From NCBI GenBank assembly GCA_012520315.1, contig JAAYOM010000119.1, forward strand, positions 1 to 43,665: a stretch of 43,665 nucleotides of DNA. The letters are read 5' to 3'. This DNA comes from Bacillota bacterium (GTDB taxonomy: Bacteria > Bacillota > Limnochordia > Darwinibacteriales > Darwinibacteriaceae). The notes beneath the pieces are model-generated. The model was not told where the DNA came from and searched no databases. It saw only the letters and a program-made list of their open reading frames with translations. A program made the position numbers and the translations under genes. Positions 17,338 through 26,332 of this stretch are shown here, piece after piece (the first letter of the stretch is position 1; each line of letters starts with the position of its first letter).

Positions 17338-18222
17338 TTACAAGCCTTGTAATACCGATTTCAGCTGGTCCACCGTAAACTCATAGCGTCGATTGCAGAA
17401 GTGACAAATTGTCTCGATAGTTTCGTTGGCATCTACCATTTCCTGCAGCTCCTCACTGCCGAGCGTCACTAGTGCCTGTTCAAAGCGTTCCCATGAACAG
17501 TCACACTGAAACTTGACCGCGTGCGTATCGATAAAACGGACAGACAGTCCGGGAAAAATGGATTCCACAATTTGTTCCACACTCTGCTCTTGCGCAAAAA
17601 GGGAACTGACGGCAGACATCTTAGTTAGGTCCTGCTCCAGTGCGGCAATAAACTGTTCATCATGGACTGCATCGGGCAGGAGCTGAACGACGATTCCTCC
17701 ACTTGCCATGGGCAGACCGTCTACCCCCACCAGAACACCTAGCCCAACAGCCGATGGGGTTTGCTCCGAATTAGCAAAATAATAGGCGAAGTCTTCCCCG
17801 ATCTCCCCGGTCTGCAGGGGAACGGTTCCTTGATACGCCTCTTTCAGTCCTAAGTCTCTGATTACGTACAAGTTGCCTTTTCCCACAGCCGCACCGACGT
17901 CTAGTTTATTGTCTCCTCTGAGCGGCAGCTCCACATGGGGATTACCTACATAACCCTTCACGTGACCATTGGAGTTGGCAGACACCACAATTCCCATTAA
18001 GGGACCATCACCCTTAATTTGAATGGAAATCGTCTCTTCACCTTTTAACATCGCGCCGAGAACCAGACCCATGGTCAGTGTCCGACCCAATGCGGCTGTC
18101 GCAACCGGTGTTGTTTGATGACTTGCAGCCGCTTCCCGAACCACATCAGTGGTTCGCAGCGCAAACAGCCTTGCTTGGTTATCTCCGAGCATTGCCCGGA
18201 CTAAATAATCGTTTCCTTGCAC
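17338..18222 (-). CDS. hslO: Redox-regulated chaperone Hsp33
   Basis: Cytosolic holdase activated by oxidation, 294 residues. The C-terminal zinc switch is complete: C240-x-C242 and C273-x2-C276. The N-terminal body has the family segments TPVATAALGRTLTMGLVLGAMLK and IQIKGDGPLMGIVVSANSNGHVKGYV. It starts 11 nt after the rodZ-like gene. All four cysteines are present, so the redox switch should work. Confidence 0.95.
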   Translation of the reverse strand: MQGNDYLVRAMLGDNQARLFALRTTDVVREAAASHQTTPVATAALGRTLTMGLVLGAMLKGEETISIQIKGDGPLMGIVVSANSNGHVKGYVGNPHVELPLRGDNKLDVGAAVGKGNLYVIRDLGLKEAYQGTVPLQTGEIGEDFAYYFANSEQTPSAVGLGVLVGVDGLPMASGGIVVQLLPDAVHDEQFIAALEQDLTKMSAVSSLFAQEQSVEQIVESIFPGLSVRFIDTHAVKFQCDCSWERFEQALVTLGSEELQEMVDANETIETICHFCNRRYEFTVDQLKSVLQGL

Positions 18223-18233
18223 GACTTTTCCTC

Positions 18234-18614
18234 CTAAATGTTCAAGAACCTATAGACTAAATATAGAGCCCCGACAAGTATCACAATTCCGATAGACAAA
18301 CGGACAAAAAGGCGTCTGCGCCGGGCTTTCTTCACCCGTTCCCGCCGCTCTCGGATCCCTGTTTCCGCCAGTACTTCCTCAGAAATGGACTGGGGTCTCT
18401 CTAGGCCGCTGGCAACCTGATCTTCTAGCCCCAAAGCCTTGGCATATGTTCGAATGAAAGGCTTCACATAGGCTTCACCAGGAAGTAAATGATAGTCTTC
18501 TTCCTCGATCGCCTGCAGAAACTGGGGCTTGATCCTGGTGCGTTCGGTCATTTCTTCAATCGTCAATTCTTGCTTAAGACGCGCCTTCTTTAAGAGTGTC
18601 CCCAATCCTGTCAT
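18234..18614 (-). CDS. RodZ-like helix-turn-helix membrane protein (short form)
   Basis: About 126 residues: a Xre-type helix-turn-helix domain (about 1-70, with the RodZ-type IKPQFLQAIEEEDYHLLPGEAYVKPFIRTYAKALGL), a very basic juxtamembrane stretch (RERRERVKKARRRR) and one C-terminal membrane helix. The extracytoplasmic domain of full-length RodZ is missing; the protein ends right after the helix. RodZ links MreB to the membrane in rod-shape control. I prefer the ATG at 18614 (AAAGGTG upstream). A GTG at 18623 overlaps the ftsK stop (GTGA) and is possible. Confidence 0.8.
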   Translation of the reverse strand: MTGLGTLLKKARLKQELTIEEMTERTRIKPQFLQAIEEEDYHLLPGEAYVKPFIRTYAKALGLEDQVASGLERPQSISEEVLAETGIRERRERVKKARRRRLFVRLSIGIVILVGALYLVYRFLNI

Positions 18615-18619
18615 TTTCC

Positions 18620-20836
18620 TCACCTTTCTTCCAAGATTGAACTGTCGGCTAGTACCTCCCGAGGTTTGCTTCCCTGGTATGATCCTACGATTCCCCGCAA
18701 CTCCATTGCATCTATGAGACGGGCGGCCCGGCTGTATCCGATCCGAAATCTCCTCTGCAGCATAGAGATGGATGCTTGGCCGTTTTCCACCACTAAGCGA
18801 ATCGCATCGGGCAGCAACTCATCTTCTTCGTGTTCATCCATCGAGAATCCTGCATCCCTTTCTTCCACAACCTCTTCCTGGTACTCTGGCTCACCTTGCT
18901 TTTGCCAATAGCTGACCAGTGCCTCAACTTCCTTGTCTGAAATCCAGGCGCCTTGGGCCCTTATAGGCTTGTTGGCCCCAATGGGATAGTAGAGCATATC
19001 GCCTTTGCCAATCAGCCTCTCTGCACCGCCCATATCCAAAATTGTCCGGGAGTCGACCTGACTTGAAACAGCAAAGGAGATGCGGGACGGAACATTAGCC
19101 TTGATTAAACCGGTGATTACATCTACCGAAGGACGCTGGGTGGCAATAATCAGGTACATCCCCGCTGCCCGGGCCATCTGGGCCAGGCGGCAGATTGCAT
19201 CTTCAACCTCGGCAGCAGCAACCATCATCAAGTCGGCCAATTCATCTACAATCACCACAATATAAGGCAGATGCTCTTTTGGCTCTTCCCCATCGTCTTC
19301 TTTTAGCATTTCTAGATACATATCAATATTGCGCACACCTGTTTCAGCAAAAATCTCGTAACGGCGCTCCATTTCACCAACCGCCCACCTAAGGGCAATG
19401 GCTGCCTTTTTGGGGTCAGTGACCACCGGTGAAATTAGGTGCGGTATCCCGTCATAGCCAGAGAGCTCTACCCTCTTGGGATCCACCATCAAAAGTTTCA
19501 CAACTTCAGGACTGGCCCGAAACAGAATGCTGGAAATCATTGCGTTGAGGCAAACACTCTTGCCTGACCCGGTAGCACCTGCCACCAGCACATGGAGCCA
19601 TTTCTTCAAGTCGGCCACAACTGGTTTGCCGGCAATGTCTTTTCCAATGGCCAGGGCGACAGGTGATGGATGCTCTGATAACTCTGGACTTTCTAATACG
19701 TCCCTGAGCAAGACAGGTTCGGTTGCCTTGTTAGGAACTTCAATGCCCACTACAGGCTTGCCCGGCACCGGAGCTTCGATGCGCACATCTTCAGCCGCTA
19801 AAGCAAGGGCCAGGTCATCGGCTAAGGCGGTAATCCGCGACACCTTAATGCCTGGTGCCGGCTGCAGCTCGTATCTCGTCACAACTGGGCCTTGGCTGAC
19901 ATTGACCACCTTGGCCTCGATGCCAAAACTCGCCAGTGTATCTTCGAGCAGTTCGGTCTGGACCCCTTCAGTCCTCTTTGTCCTTGAGCCGGACTGCTTC
20001 AATAGATATGTAGGCGGCAGAGTATAGGCTCCTTTTTCCTCACCTGCCGGCAAGTTCAGCACCAGCTGTTCTGGGGTTTGCTCCGCTTCCTCCTTGGCTT
20101 CAGGTTCTTCCTTTTTTTTGGCTTCCTTCCTCTTCGGCCTAGGTTTTCTGACTGGTTTTGGGGCGGGCTCTGCTTCTACAACTGGTTCCTTTAGCGTTTG
20201 CTTTTCCAAACGTCGACGTTTGCGTTCGTCTTTCCACTCGTGGTAGCCGTCAATTTGCCCATGCCAAAAGCGGCAGAAGGCATCCCAAACATACTTTGCA
20301 CCATATTGCACAAGCGCAAGCAAAGAAATTCTAAACAAAAAAATGAGACCAAGCAAAACCATGGTAGCAACCAGAACGTATGTACCATGAATGCCAAAGG
20401 CGTTGTAACTGAAAACCAGGAGCACTGCTCCTAAAACGCCGGCACCTTCTCCTCGTCTGGCATAGCTGATTTCCTCCATTAGATTGGGAGGAAACTGGTA
20501 GCCTCGGTAATACAGCATGTGAAACACTAAAGTAGCTGACCCAAGGAGCAAAGTTAGTCCCAGCCCTCGCTGGACAGACGGAGGCCACTTCTTGCCCCGG
20601 AAAATATGCAGCGCCAAAAGAACAAGTATCGAGGCGTAAAGTACGGCCAAATCGCCAAAGCAGATGCGCAGAACAGAACGGAGCTGCCCGCCTACCTTAC
20701 CAGCAGCATCTACGTAAAGGGCTAATATCGCGAAAACAGAAAAACCCAAGAGTAAGATGCCTATTACCTCTCTTGGTCTAATTCCTCCCCGCACTTCCTC
20801 GTTCTTAGCCCTCTCAGAACGTTTCATCTTCTTCAC
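18620..20836 (-). CDS. ftsK: DNA translocase FtsK/SpoIIIE
   Basis: Septum-anchored DNA pump that moves chromosome through the closing septum. The 738 residues comprise about four N-terminal membrane helices (22-180), a Lys/Glu/Pro-rich linker (200-260), the alpha/beta motor with Walker A GATGSGKS (420-427), and a C-terminal winged-helix gamma domain ([29 protein letters not shown]). In this sporulation context it most likely does the SpoIIIE job; whether a second FtsK exists elsewhere cannot be seen. The GTG at 20836 follows AGAGGTGG. Confidence 0.95.
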   Translation of the reverse strand: MKKMKRSERAKNEEVRGGIRPREVIGILLLGFSVFAILALYVDAAGKVGGQLRSVLRICFGDLAVLYASILVLLALHIFRGKKWPPSVQRGLGLTLLLGSATLVFHMLYYRGYQFPPNLMEEISYARRGEGAGVLGAVLLVFSYNAFGIHGTYVLVATMVLLGLIFLFRISLLALVQYGAKYVWDAFCRFWHGQIDGYHEWKDERKRRRLEKQTLKEPVVEAEPAPKPVRKPRPKRKEAKKKEEPEAKEEAEQTPEQLVLNLPAGEEKGAYTLPPTYLLKQSGSRTKRTEGVQTELLEDTLASFGIEAKVVNVSQGPVVTRYELQPAPGIKVSRITALADDLALALAAEDVRIEAPVPGKPVVGIEVPNKATEPVLLRDVLESPELSEHPSPVALAIGKDIAGKPVVADLKKWLHVLVAGATGSGKSVCLNAMISSILFRASPEVVKLLMVDPKRVELSGYDGIPHLISPVVTDPKKAAIALRWAVGEMERRYEIFAETGVRNIDMYLEMLKEDDGEEPKEHLPYIVVIVDELADLMMVAAAEVEDAICRLAQMARAAGMYLIIATQRPSVDVITGLIKANVPSRISFAVSSQVDSRTILDMGGAERLIGKGDMLYYPIGANKPIRAQGAWISDKEVEALVSYWQKQGEPEYQEEVVEERDAGFSMDEHEEDELLPDAIRLVVENGQASISMLQRRFRIGYSRAARLIDAMELRGIVGSYQGSKPREVLADSSILEER

Positions 20837-20896
20837 AACGCCACCTCTTTACTTCCTTGTTCTACGGAGCCAAGCCAAACCCTACTCTTGCCGGCA

Positions 20897-21352
20897 TCAT
20901 TTATCCTGACGCAGCTGCTGAACCTCTTCAATAAAGCCTTCGACATCTTTGAACTGGCGATACACCGAAGCAAAACGTACATAGGCCACATCGTCCAGCC
21001 CCCGCAGCTTGTCCATAACGAGTTCACCAATGAGCTCTGAGTGAATTTCCCTGTCCTGTCCCGAACGAATATGCCGTTCAATGTCATCAACAGTCTTCTC
21101 GATGACCTCCAATGATATGGGACGTTTTTCGCAAGCCCTCAGAATACCGTTCAATATTTTCGTTCGGGAGAATGCTTCGCGACCGCCGTCTTTCTTGATC
21201 ACCAAAAACGGCAGCTCATCAACTCGTTCGTAAGTAGTAAACCGTTTTTGACAGGAAGCACATTCCCGCCTCCGCCTAATAGAAGCACCTTCCTCAGTCT
21301 GCCGCGAGTCTAATACCTTACTATCTAAATGTGAACAAAAAGGGCAGCGCAT
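20897..21352 (-). CDS. nrdR: Transcriptional repressor NrdR
   Basis: Nucleotide-sensing repressor of ribonucleotide reductase genes, 151 residues. It has the N-terminal zinc ribbon (C3, C6, C31, C34; RCPFC...CASC) followed by an ATP-cone domain (VIKKDGGREAFSRTKILNGILRACEKR). The ATG at 21352 was chosen over upstream codons because GAGAGG lies 9 nt ahead and MRCPFC is the usual start. A TATAAT lies on the minus strand at 21397-21402 with no clear -35. No ribonucleotide reductase gene is in the window. Confidence 0.96.
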   Translation of the reverse strand: MRCPFCSHLDSKVLDSRQTEEGASIRRRRECASCQKRFTTYERVDELPFLVIKKDGGREAFSRTKILNGILRACEKRPISLEVIEKTVDDIERHIRSGQDREIHSELIGELVMDKLRGLDDVAYVRFASVYRQFKDVEGFIEEVQQLRQDK

Positions 21353-21413
21353 TGACCCCAACCTCTCTAGAATTCCAGTAGATTATCATTAACAACATTA
21401 TACAATAAAACTG

Positions 21414-21665
21414 TCAGCGTTTCCATGTTCTGTTTTTGACCAGAACAACATCAGCCCCAACTAGGACCACATCTTTCCATGGAATCTCTAAATCAGCATG
21501 CCTGCTGCCCCACAGTCTGAATGTCCTGACTTCCTCAACAATGAGGGCCAGTACGCGCCCGGTGTCAGGGTCTAAATCCAGGTCGCAGACACTGCCCAGG
21601 TATCGGCCCTCTTCCATGTTAATCACATCGAGTCGCCGCAGTTCTGAGGTCTTCATCATTGTCAT
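21414..21665 (-). CDS. ylmC: YlmC/YmxH-family PRC-barrel sporulation protein
   Basis: An 83-residue single PRC-barrel protein: KTSELRRLDVINMEEGRYLGSVCDLDLDPDTGRVLALIV, then a basic end. The family is common in spore-formers and typically sits close to sigE/sigG, as here. Its molecular role is unknown. The ATG at 21665 has GGAGG 8 nt upstream; an earlier ATG at 21680 overlaps that site. A terminator separates it from spoIIR. Confidence 0.85.
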   Translation of the reverse strand: MTMMKTSELRRLDVINMEEGRYLGSVCDLDLDPDTGRVLALIVEEVRTFRLWGSRHADLEIPWKDVVLVGADVVLVKNRTWKR

Positions 21666-21704
21666 GGCCCCATCCTCCATTCCTAACTAATATATGCGGC
21701 AATG

Positions 21705-21730
21705 ACAAAAAAGAAACGGCCTAGGCCGTT
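21705..21730 (-). terminator. Rho-independent terminator after spoIIR
   Basis: The 16-nt perfect palindrome AACGGCCTAGGCCGTT forms a 6-bp stem with a 4-nt loop and is followed on the minus strand by TCTTTTTTG. It closes the sigG-spoIIR transcript. Confidence 0.75.
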
Positions 21731-21750
21731 CCCTTCAGGGTTTGGATGAA

Positions 21751-22416
21751 CTAGTTAGAGACTGCGGGAAAACCGGCGGCAGATGCCTGCAGCCACTTTT
21801 TTACGGCCTGGGCGTATTGGGTTTCGGCAATACGTTCCCAAAGCTTTAAACGAAAGACCAGGCGATTGCCTGATGAGCTCTCTTCCGTGACAGTGACCAG
21901 ATCGTGATTGGCCCCTTCTAACTCAGCCAGGCATAAAGGAGGGAACAGCACACACCACCAGTTATCCCCCTGTGCTGCTCCAATTTCCACCCTAACAGCA
22001 TCATACCACCCTTCGGGCAGGGCCATGGAACCGTACTCTCGGTAGGGAAAGACAAACTGACCCATTCTTACCTGCACAGGATAATCATATCCCGCTGAGG
22101 CCACAACCTCTTGCGCCTTCTCCTTCAATCTTTCCTGCTGACCGAGCAAGAGGTCATAGGCTCCTTCTTTACTGTCTACTTCAGCCAAAATTCGCTCTGC
22201 TTCTTTCAACACCTGGTCGCGCACGATAAGCTTGAGATCTTGGTCTTGCGGTAAGTTGCTGTTGGCTATGACATGAAGTCGAATCAGATTTTCTGCATAG
22301 GCTTTATCGTAGTGCAGGCTTTCCTCTGCGATCTGAATAATGAGAGCAACGATGACAGCGGTACACAGGATTGCTAGGCCCCAAGTCAACCGGGCTCTGA
22401 TAGAATAGCGAGACAC
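21751..22416 (-). CDS. spoIIR: Stage II sporulation protein R (forespore signal)
   Basis: Secreted forespore protein that activates SpoIIGA across the septum, leading to pro-SigE processing. The 221 residues have an N-terminal membrane/signal helix (about 10-29), then the SpoIIR signatures NLIRLHVIANSNLPQDQDLKL and DNWWCVLFPPLC. The GTG at 22416 has AGGAGG 7 nt upstream. It follows sigG by 13 nt, so both should be read from the SigF-type promoter ahead of sigG; in Bacillus spoIIR is also SigF-dependent but lies far away. Confidence 0.93.
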   Translation of the reverse strand: MSRYSIRARLTWGLAILCTAVIVALIIQIAEESLHYDKAYAENLIRLHVIANSNLPQDQDLKLIVRDQVLKEAERILAEVDSKEGAYDLLLGQQERLKEKAQEVVASAGYDYPVQVRMGQFVFPYREYGSMALPEGWYDAVRVEIGAAQGDNWWCVLFPPLCLAELEGANHDLVTVTEESSSGNRLVFRLKLWERIAETQYAQAVKKWLQASAAGFPAVSN

Positions 22417-22429
22417 GCACCTTCCTCCT

Positions 22430-23206
22430 TTATGACGTAGCCATATATTTTCGCAAGTGCTTTAGAGCAGCCTTTTCTAAACGCGACACCTGAGCCTGGG
22501 AGATCCCGATCTCCTCTGCAACCTCCATCTGCGTCCTCCCTTCATAGAAACGCATAGTAAGGATCAGCCTCTCCCGATCTCCCAGTTGCGTCATCCCTTC
22601 TTTAATGCTGACTCCCTCAATGAGATGGCGTTCCGTGTTCTTATCATCACTGATTTGGTCAAGAACAAAGATCGGGTCGCCCCCGTCATTGTAAATCGGC
22701 TCAAATAGAGAAATGGGATCTTGAATAGCATCCAGAGCAAAAACAATATCCTCCCTTGGAATCTGCAACTCTTCGGCAATCTGCCCCAGGGTAGGCTCCT
22801 GGGAGTGGCGGTTGGCAAGGCTGTCTCTTGTCTGCAGAGCCTTGTAAGCAATGTCACGCAAAGAGCGGCTTACCCGAATTGGATTATTGTCACGCAGGTA
22901 GCGCCTAATCTCCCCAATGATCATCGGTACGGCATAGGTAGAAAACTTTACGTTCTGACTAAGATCAAAATTATCGATAGCTTTCATAAGTCCAATGCAG
23001 CCAACTTGAAACAAGTCGTCAACATACTCTCCGCGATTGTTAAATCTTTGGATGACACTGAGAACCAGCCGCAGATTTCCCTGCACCATTTCGTCGCGGG
23101 CCTCTTCATCGCCCTGCTTGATTCTCACCAGCAGCTCACGCATCTTTCGGTTGGGCAGAACTGGCAGTTTAGCGGTGTTTACACCGCAAATTTCCACTTT
23201 GTTCAT
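22430..23206 (-). CDS. sigG: RNA polymerase sigma-G factor
   Basis: Late forespore sigma factor, 258 residues. The N-terminus NKVEICGVNTAKLPVLPNRKM is diagnostic of SigG. Region 2 (NLRLVLSVIQRFNNRGEYVDDLFQVGCIGLMKAIDNFD) and region 4 (MEVAEEIGISQAQVSRLEKAALKHLRK) are complete. The ATG at 23206 is preferred over the one at 23212, which abuts the ribosome binding site GGGGAGGAG. Transcribed divergently from spoIIGA-sigE. Confidence 0.96.
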   Translation of the reverse strand: MNKVEICGVNTAKLPVLPNRKMRELLVRIKQGDEEARDEMVQGNLRLVLSVIQRFNNRGEYVDDLFQVGCIGLMKAIDNFDLSQNVKFSTYAVPMIIGEIRRYLRDNNPIRVSRSLRDIAYKALQTRDSLANRHSQEPTLGQIAEELQIPREDIVFALDAIQDPISLFEPIYNDGGDPIFVLDQISDDKNTERHLIEGVSIKEGMTQLGDRERLILTMRFYEGRTQMEVAEEIGISQAQVSRLEKAALKHLRKYMATS

Positions 23207-23241
23207 GTCCATCTCCTCCCCAGAATACCGATTACAAAGTT

Positions 23242-23271
23242 CAGTATTGCCACCTCGAATCGGATCTATTC
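23242..23271 (-). promoter_or_regulatory. SigF-type promoter of sigG-spoIIR
   Basis: On the minus strand GAATA (23267-23271) and GGCAATACTG (23242-23251) are 15 bp apart. The -10 fits the SigF consensus GGnnAnAHTR at every fixed position and the -35 differs from GYATA at one base. The predicted start is about 30 nt ahead of the sigG ATG. SigF control of sigG and spoIIR is known in Bacillus. Confidence 0.6.
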
Positions 23272-23386
23272 CATTTTGTCCGGAGCACCTGTTAATGGAA
23301 AGCGATTAAGGACTTCCTGGAGAAAGGAGGAATTTGGCTAGCGGTCAACTAATATCTTTCCATAAATAGGCACTTAGGGGAGTGAA

Positions 23387-24352
23387 ATGCGTATGCCCGA
23401 ATATACGCTGTACATTGACGTATGGCTGCTGCGTTTAGGCTGTAACTTTATCTTTGAATACCTTCTGCTGTGGGCGACGGCGACAATTACCCGCGCCCAG
23501 ACCAGACCTGCACGGCTGAGTCTGGGAGCGCTGTTTGGAACTTTGCATTACTTCTTTTATCTCCTTGCCAGCGTTGGCCTGATACCGCTTTACGGATTGC
23601 TGCGTTTCCTCCCAATCGTGTTTTTGGTGTCATTGGCCATGATCTTTCTTGCGTTTTACCCCCTGTCCTTCAAAAGGCTCCTGCAGGTGGCAGGCTATTT
23701 CTACGGCATTGGCTTTGCCGCGGCTGGAGTGGGTATGGCAGCAGCCTACGTTCTAGGCAAGCCTAGCTCTCCCAATTTCCCCCTCGGTACAGTCGGTTCG
23801 ATTCTGGCCATCCTACTCATTGCTGAACTGGGTTGGGGTATAGTTCACGAGACAATAGTGAACAGAGTGTACCGGGTCCCGTTGGAGATTCTGTGCGATG
23901 GAAAGCAGGTTCGAACCACAGCTTTAGTTGACACCGGCAACCATCTAAAAGATCCTCTAAACCGCCAATCTGTCATCATAGTAGACAAGAATGCCTTGAC
24001 CAATCTGCTCCCCCCCAAGCTGACAGAGGTTATCGTTGACCTCGGTGAGGGAGAAGTAACAGCCATTGATCATCTCACAGGCATTCAGGAATGGCAGACG
24101 CGCCTGCGTCTCATTCCTTTCAGCTCCATAGGCAAGAACAATGGAATTTTGATCGGGTTTAGACCTGATGAAGTGAAAATTGGCGGCAACTCTTTCCCTG
24201 GTCTTGTGCAGCCAACGATTGCTGTACATCCCTACAGTCTGGATCCCGACGGCGAATACATGGCTCTTGTCCCTCCTGTTCTTGTAGAGAGGGCTCTACC
24301 TGCCTGGGAAGGAGGGAAAACAGATGCCAAGGCTACCTCTGCAGACGCTTAA
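23387..24352 (+). CDS. spoIIGA: Sporulation sigma-E processing protease SpoIIGA
   Basis: Membrane aspartic protease that cleaves pro-SigE in the mother cell once SpoIIR arrives. The 321 residues have about five membrane helices (12-158) and a cytoplasmic protease half with the catalytic DTG (D182-T183-G184) in [21 protein letters not shown] stands 4 nt before the ATG at 23387 and 10 nt before a second ATG at 23393; either could be used. Its last 29 nt overlap sigE, so protease and substrate are co-translated. I found no convincing Spo0A boxes or -35/-10 pair upstream. Confidence 0.94.
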   Translation: MRMPEYTLYIDVWLLRLGCNFIFEYLLLWATATITRAQTRPARLSLGALFGTLHYFFYLLASVGLIPLYGLLRFLPIVFLVSLAMIFLAFYPLSFKRLLQVAGYFYGIGFAAAGVGMAAAYVLGKPSSPNFPLGTVGSILAILLIAELGWGIVHETIVNRVYRVPLEILCDGKQVRTTALVDTGNHLKDPLNRQSVIIVDKNALTNLLPPKLTEVIVDLGEGEVTAIDHLTGIQEWQTRLRLIPFSSIGKNNGILIGFRPDEVKIGGNSFPGLVQPTIAVHPYSLDPDGEYMALVPPVLVERALPAWEGGKTDAKATSADA

Positions 24353-25052
24353 GCTGCGCATTCGTCTCAAGATCATTGGCCTTTTAAATCGCCTGCGCTT
24401 AAGCCCAAAGATCCATTACATTGGCAGCAATGAAGTGCTGCCTCCTCCACTTTCGGCCGAGGAGGAACAGGCTCTCTTAGTGCGCCTGCAGGCAGGCGAT
24501 CTGATGGTGAGGACACCTTTGATCGAGCGCAACCTCAGGCTGGTAGTCTATATCGCCCGCAAGTTCGAGAATACGGGTATTCCCATTGAAGACCTGGTAT
24601 CAATCGGCACCATAGGTCTGATCAAAGCAGTTAACACCTTTGACCCAAGTAAGAACATTAAACTGGCTACCTATGCCTCCCGGTGCATCGAAAATGAGAT
24701 TCTAATGTATCTGCGCCGCACAAGCAAACTGAAGGCCGAAGTTTCCTTTGACGAACCCCTCAATGTCGACTGGGACGGAAATGAACTTGTGTTGGCTGAT
24801 GTGGTGGGCAACGAGAGTGATGTAATTGTCCATATTGAAAAAGAAGTAGATAAAGCTCTGTTAACTACCGCTCTAAAGCAGTTGACAGGGCGCGAGAAAA
24901 AAATCATGGAGCTTAGATTTGGGCTTAAAGGGGAAAAGGAAAGAACGCAGCGGGAAGTTGCAGATTTACTGGGCATCTCCCAATCTTACATCTCCCGCTT
25001 GGAAAAAAAGATCTTGAAGAAACTGCGGAAGGAAATGAAGAGGATGGAATAA
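24324..25052 (+). CDS. sigE: RNA polymerase sigma-E factor (pro-SigE)
   Basis: Early mother-cell sigma factor, 242 residues, made as an inactive precursor. The N-terminal ~30 residues ([18 protein letters not shown]) form a basic amphipathic pro-sequence; by comparison with Bacillus, cleavage is expected near [13 protein letters not shown] (about residues 31-35). Region 2 ([22 protein letters not shown]) and region 4 ([26 protein letters not shown]) are intact. The ATG lies inside the end of spoIIGA with GGAGGG 7 nt upstream. Confidence 0.95.
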   Translation: MPRLPLQTLKLRIRLKIIGLLNRLRLSPKIHYIGSNEVLPPPLSAEEEQALLVRLQAGDLMVRTPLIERNLRLVVYIARKFENTGIPIEDLVSIGTIGLIKAVNTFDPSKNIKLATYASRCIENEILMYLRRTSKLKAEVSFDEPLNVDWDGNELVLADVVGNESDVIVHIEKEVDKALLTTALKQLTGREKKIMELRFGLKGEKERTQREVADLLGISQSYISRLEKKILKKLRKEMKRME

Positions 25053-25062
25053 GCTTGCAGAT

Positions 25063-25101
25063 AAAAAGCCGCAGGGCGTCCCGAAGGGAAGCTCTGCGGC
25101 T
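25063..25101. terminator. Bidirectional terminator between sigE and ftsZ
   Basis: AGCCGCAG (25067-25074) pairs with CTGCGGCT (25094-25101), with an inner TCCC-GAA-GGGA stem. TTTTTAT follows on the minus strand (strong for ftsZ); the plus side has a weaker CATTTATT. Confidence 0.8.
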
Positions 25102-25117
25102 CATTTATTGAAATTTC

Positions 25118-26167
25118 CTATTTTCTACGGAGAAATGCCGGTATTTCTAATGACTGATCTGTGAAGGGGCGGACATCCAGCTCTTTTGTGATTCTAAACT
25201 CTTCTTTTGTCTTAGGAAGATCAAACCCAGTGGCAATTACTGTCACACGAAGTGTATCCCCCAGACTTTCGTCGATGACGGCTCCAAAAATCACGTTAGC
25301 ATCTGAATCGGCTGCCTGGGAAACAATCTCCGCAGCCTCGTTCACTTCGAACAATCCCAGGTTGGAGCTTCCGGTCAGACTCAACAAAATACCCTTAGCT
25401 CCCTCAATAGATGCTTCTAACAGGGGGCTGGAAATGGCCTGTTCTGCAGCCTTGACTGCACGATCTTCACCAGATGCATGTCCGATGCCCATCAGGGCTG
25501 AACCAGCATTGGTCATAATTGCCCTGACGTCGGCAAAGTCAAGATTAATCAAGCCAGGAACAGTAATTAAGTCTGAAATGCCCTGTACTCCCTGGAGCAG
25601 CACATCATCAGCTATCTTAAAGGCATCCAGCATAGATGTACGCTTTTCTACAACCTGCAGCAGACGGTCATTGGGAATAGTGATCAGGGTATCTACTTTG
25701 CTCTTCAAGAGTTCTATACCTTTTTCAGCCTGCTCTCGGCGGCGCCTGCCTTCAAAGGTAAAGGGCTTGGTAACTACCCCTACAGTCAGAGCGTGCAATT
25801 CTTTAGCCACCTCGGCAACAATAGGAGCAGCACCGGTTCCAGTTCCTCCGCCCATGCCCGCGGTAATAAACACCATGTCCGCACCTTCAAGGGATTGGGC
25901 AATCTCTTCCCGGGACTCCTCGGCAGCCCTCTGACCCACACTCGGATCCGAACCAGCACCTAAACCTTTTGTGAGCTTCTCTCCTAATTGAATCTTTTGG
26001 TGTGCTTCTGACATTTGCAGCGCCTGGGCATCGGTGTTTAGGGCAATGAACTCAATACCCTTCAAATCAGCGGCCACCATGCGATTGACTGCATTGCCTC
26101 CACCGCCGCCACAGCCTATGACCTTTATGTCCGCAAACTGAACGTTATCCAGATCAAATTCGAACAT
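25118..26167 (-). CDS. ftsZ: Cell division protein FtsZ
   Basis: Tubulin-like GTPase forming the Z ring, 349 residues. The GTP loop GGGTGTG (106-112), the N-terminal [15 protein letters not shown] and the T7 loop NLDFADV are present. The linker is very short (about 20 residues) before the C-terminal peptide [10 protein letters not shown] that binds FtsA/SepF-type tethers. The ATG at 26167 follows AAGGGGGAT. It is the last gene of the division cluster; the usual ftsA neighbour is absent. Confidence 0.97.
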   Translation of the reverse strand: MFEFDLDNVQFADIKVIGCGGGGGNAVNRMVAADLKGIEFIALNTDAQALQMSEAHQKIQLGEKLTKGLGAGSDPSVGQRAAEESREEIAQSLEGADMVFITAGMGGGTGTGAAPIVAEVAKELHALTVGVVTKPFTFEGRRRREQAEKGIELLKSKVDTLITIPNDRLLQVVEKRTSMLDAFKIADDVLLQGVQGISDLITVPGLINLDFADVRAIMTNAGSALMGIGHASGEDRAVKAAEQAISSPLLEASIEGAKGILLSLTGSSNLGLFEVNEAAEIVSQAADSDANVIFGAVIDESLGDTLRVTVIATGFDLPKTKEEFRITKELDVRPFTDQSLEIPAFLRRK

Positions 26168-26193
26168 GGGATCCCCCTTCTTCACCATCAAAT

Positions 26194-26296
26194 TGCATAA
26201 ACAATGCGTTTTTCACAATATGTGAATTATTTCCAAATCAAGTTGACATCCAGAAAAACTCTCTACGGAGTATCTAATTTCCACAGTATTTCCACA
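26194..26296. promoter_or_regulatory. Repeat-rich regulatory gap between divIB and ftsZ
   Basis: The 165-bp gap holds a perfect 6-3-6 palindrome TTCACAATATGTGAA (26212-26226), a smaller GCAT-N5-ATGC repeat (26194-26206), and two direct copies of ATTTCCACA 11 bp apart (26277-26285, 26288-26296). The direct copies differ from the DnaA box TTATCCACA at two positions. No clear -35/-10 is visible. Role unknown; possibly control of ftsZ. Confidence 0.35.
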
Positions 26297-26332
26297 CTCA
26301 GACCACTTTTCCCTTTAAGCGGAGGATATTTC

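Noticed and set aside
23277-23366. Spo0A boxes or a wide-spaced spoIIG-type promoter ahead of spoIIGA
   Set aside because: TTTTGTCCGG keeps only part of the Spo0A box. TTGGCT (23334) and CATAAA (23361) are 21 bp apart, reminiscent of the odd Bacillus spoIIG promoter, but the matches are weak and the transcript would start almost on the ribosome binding site.
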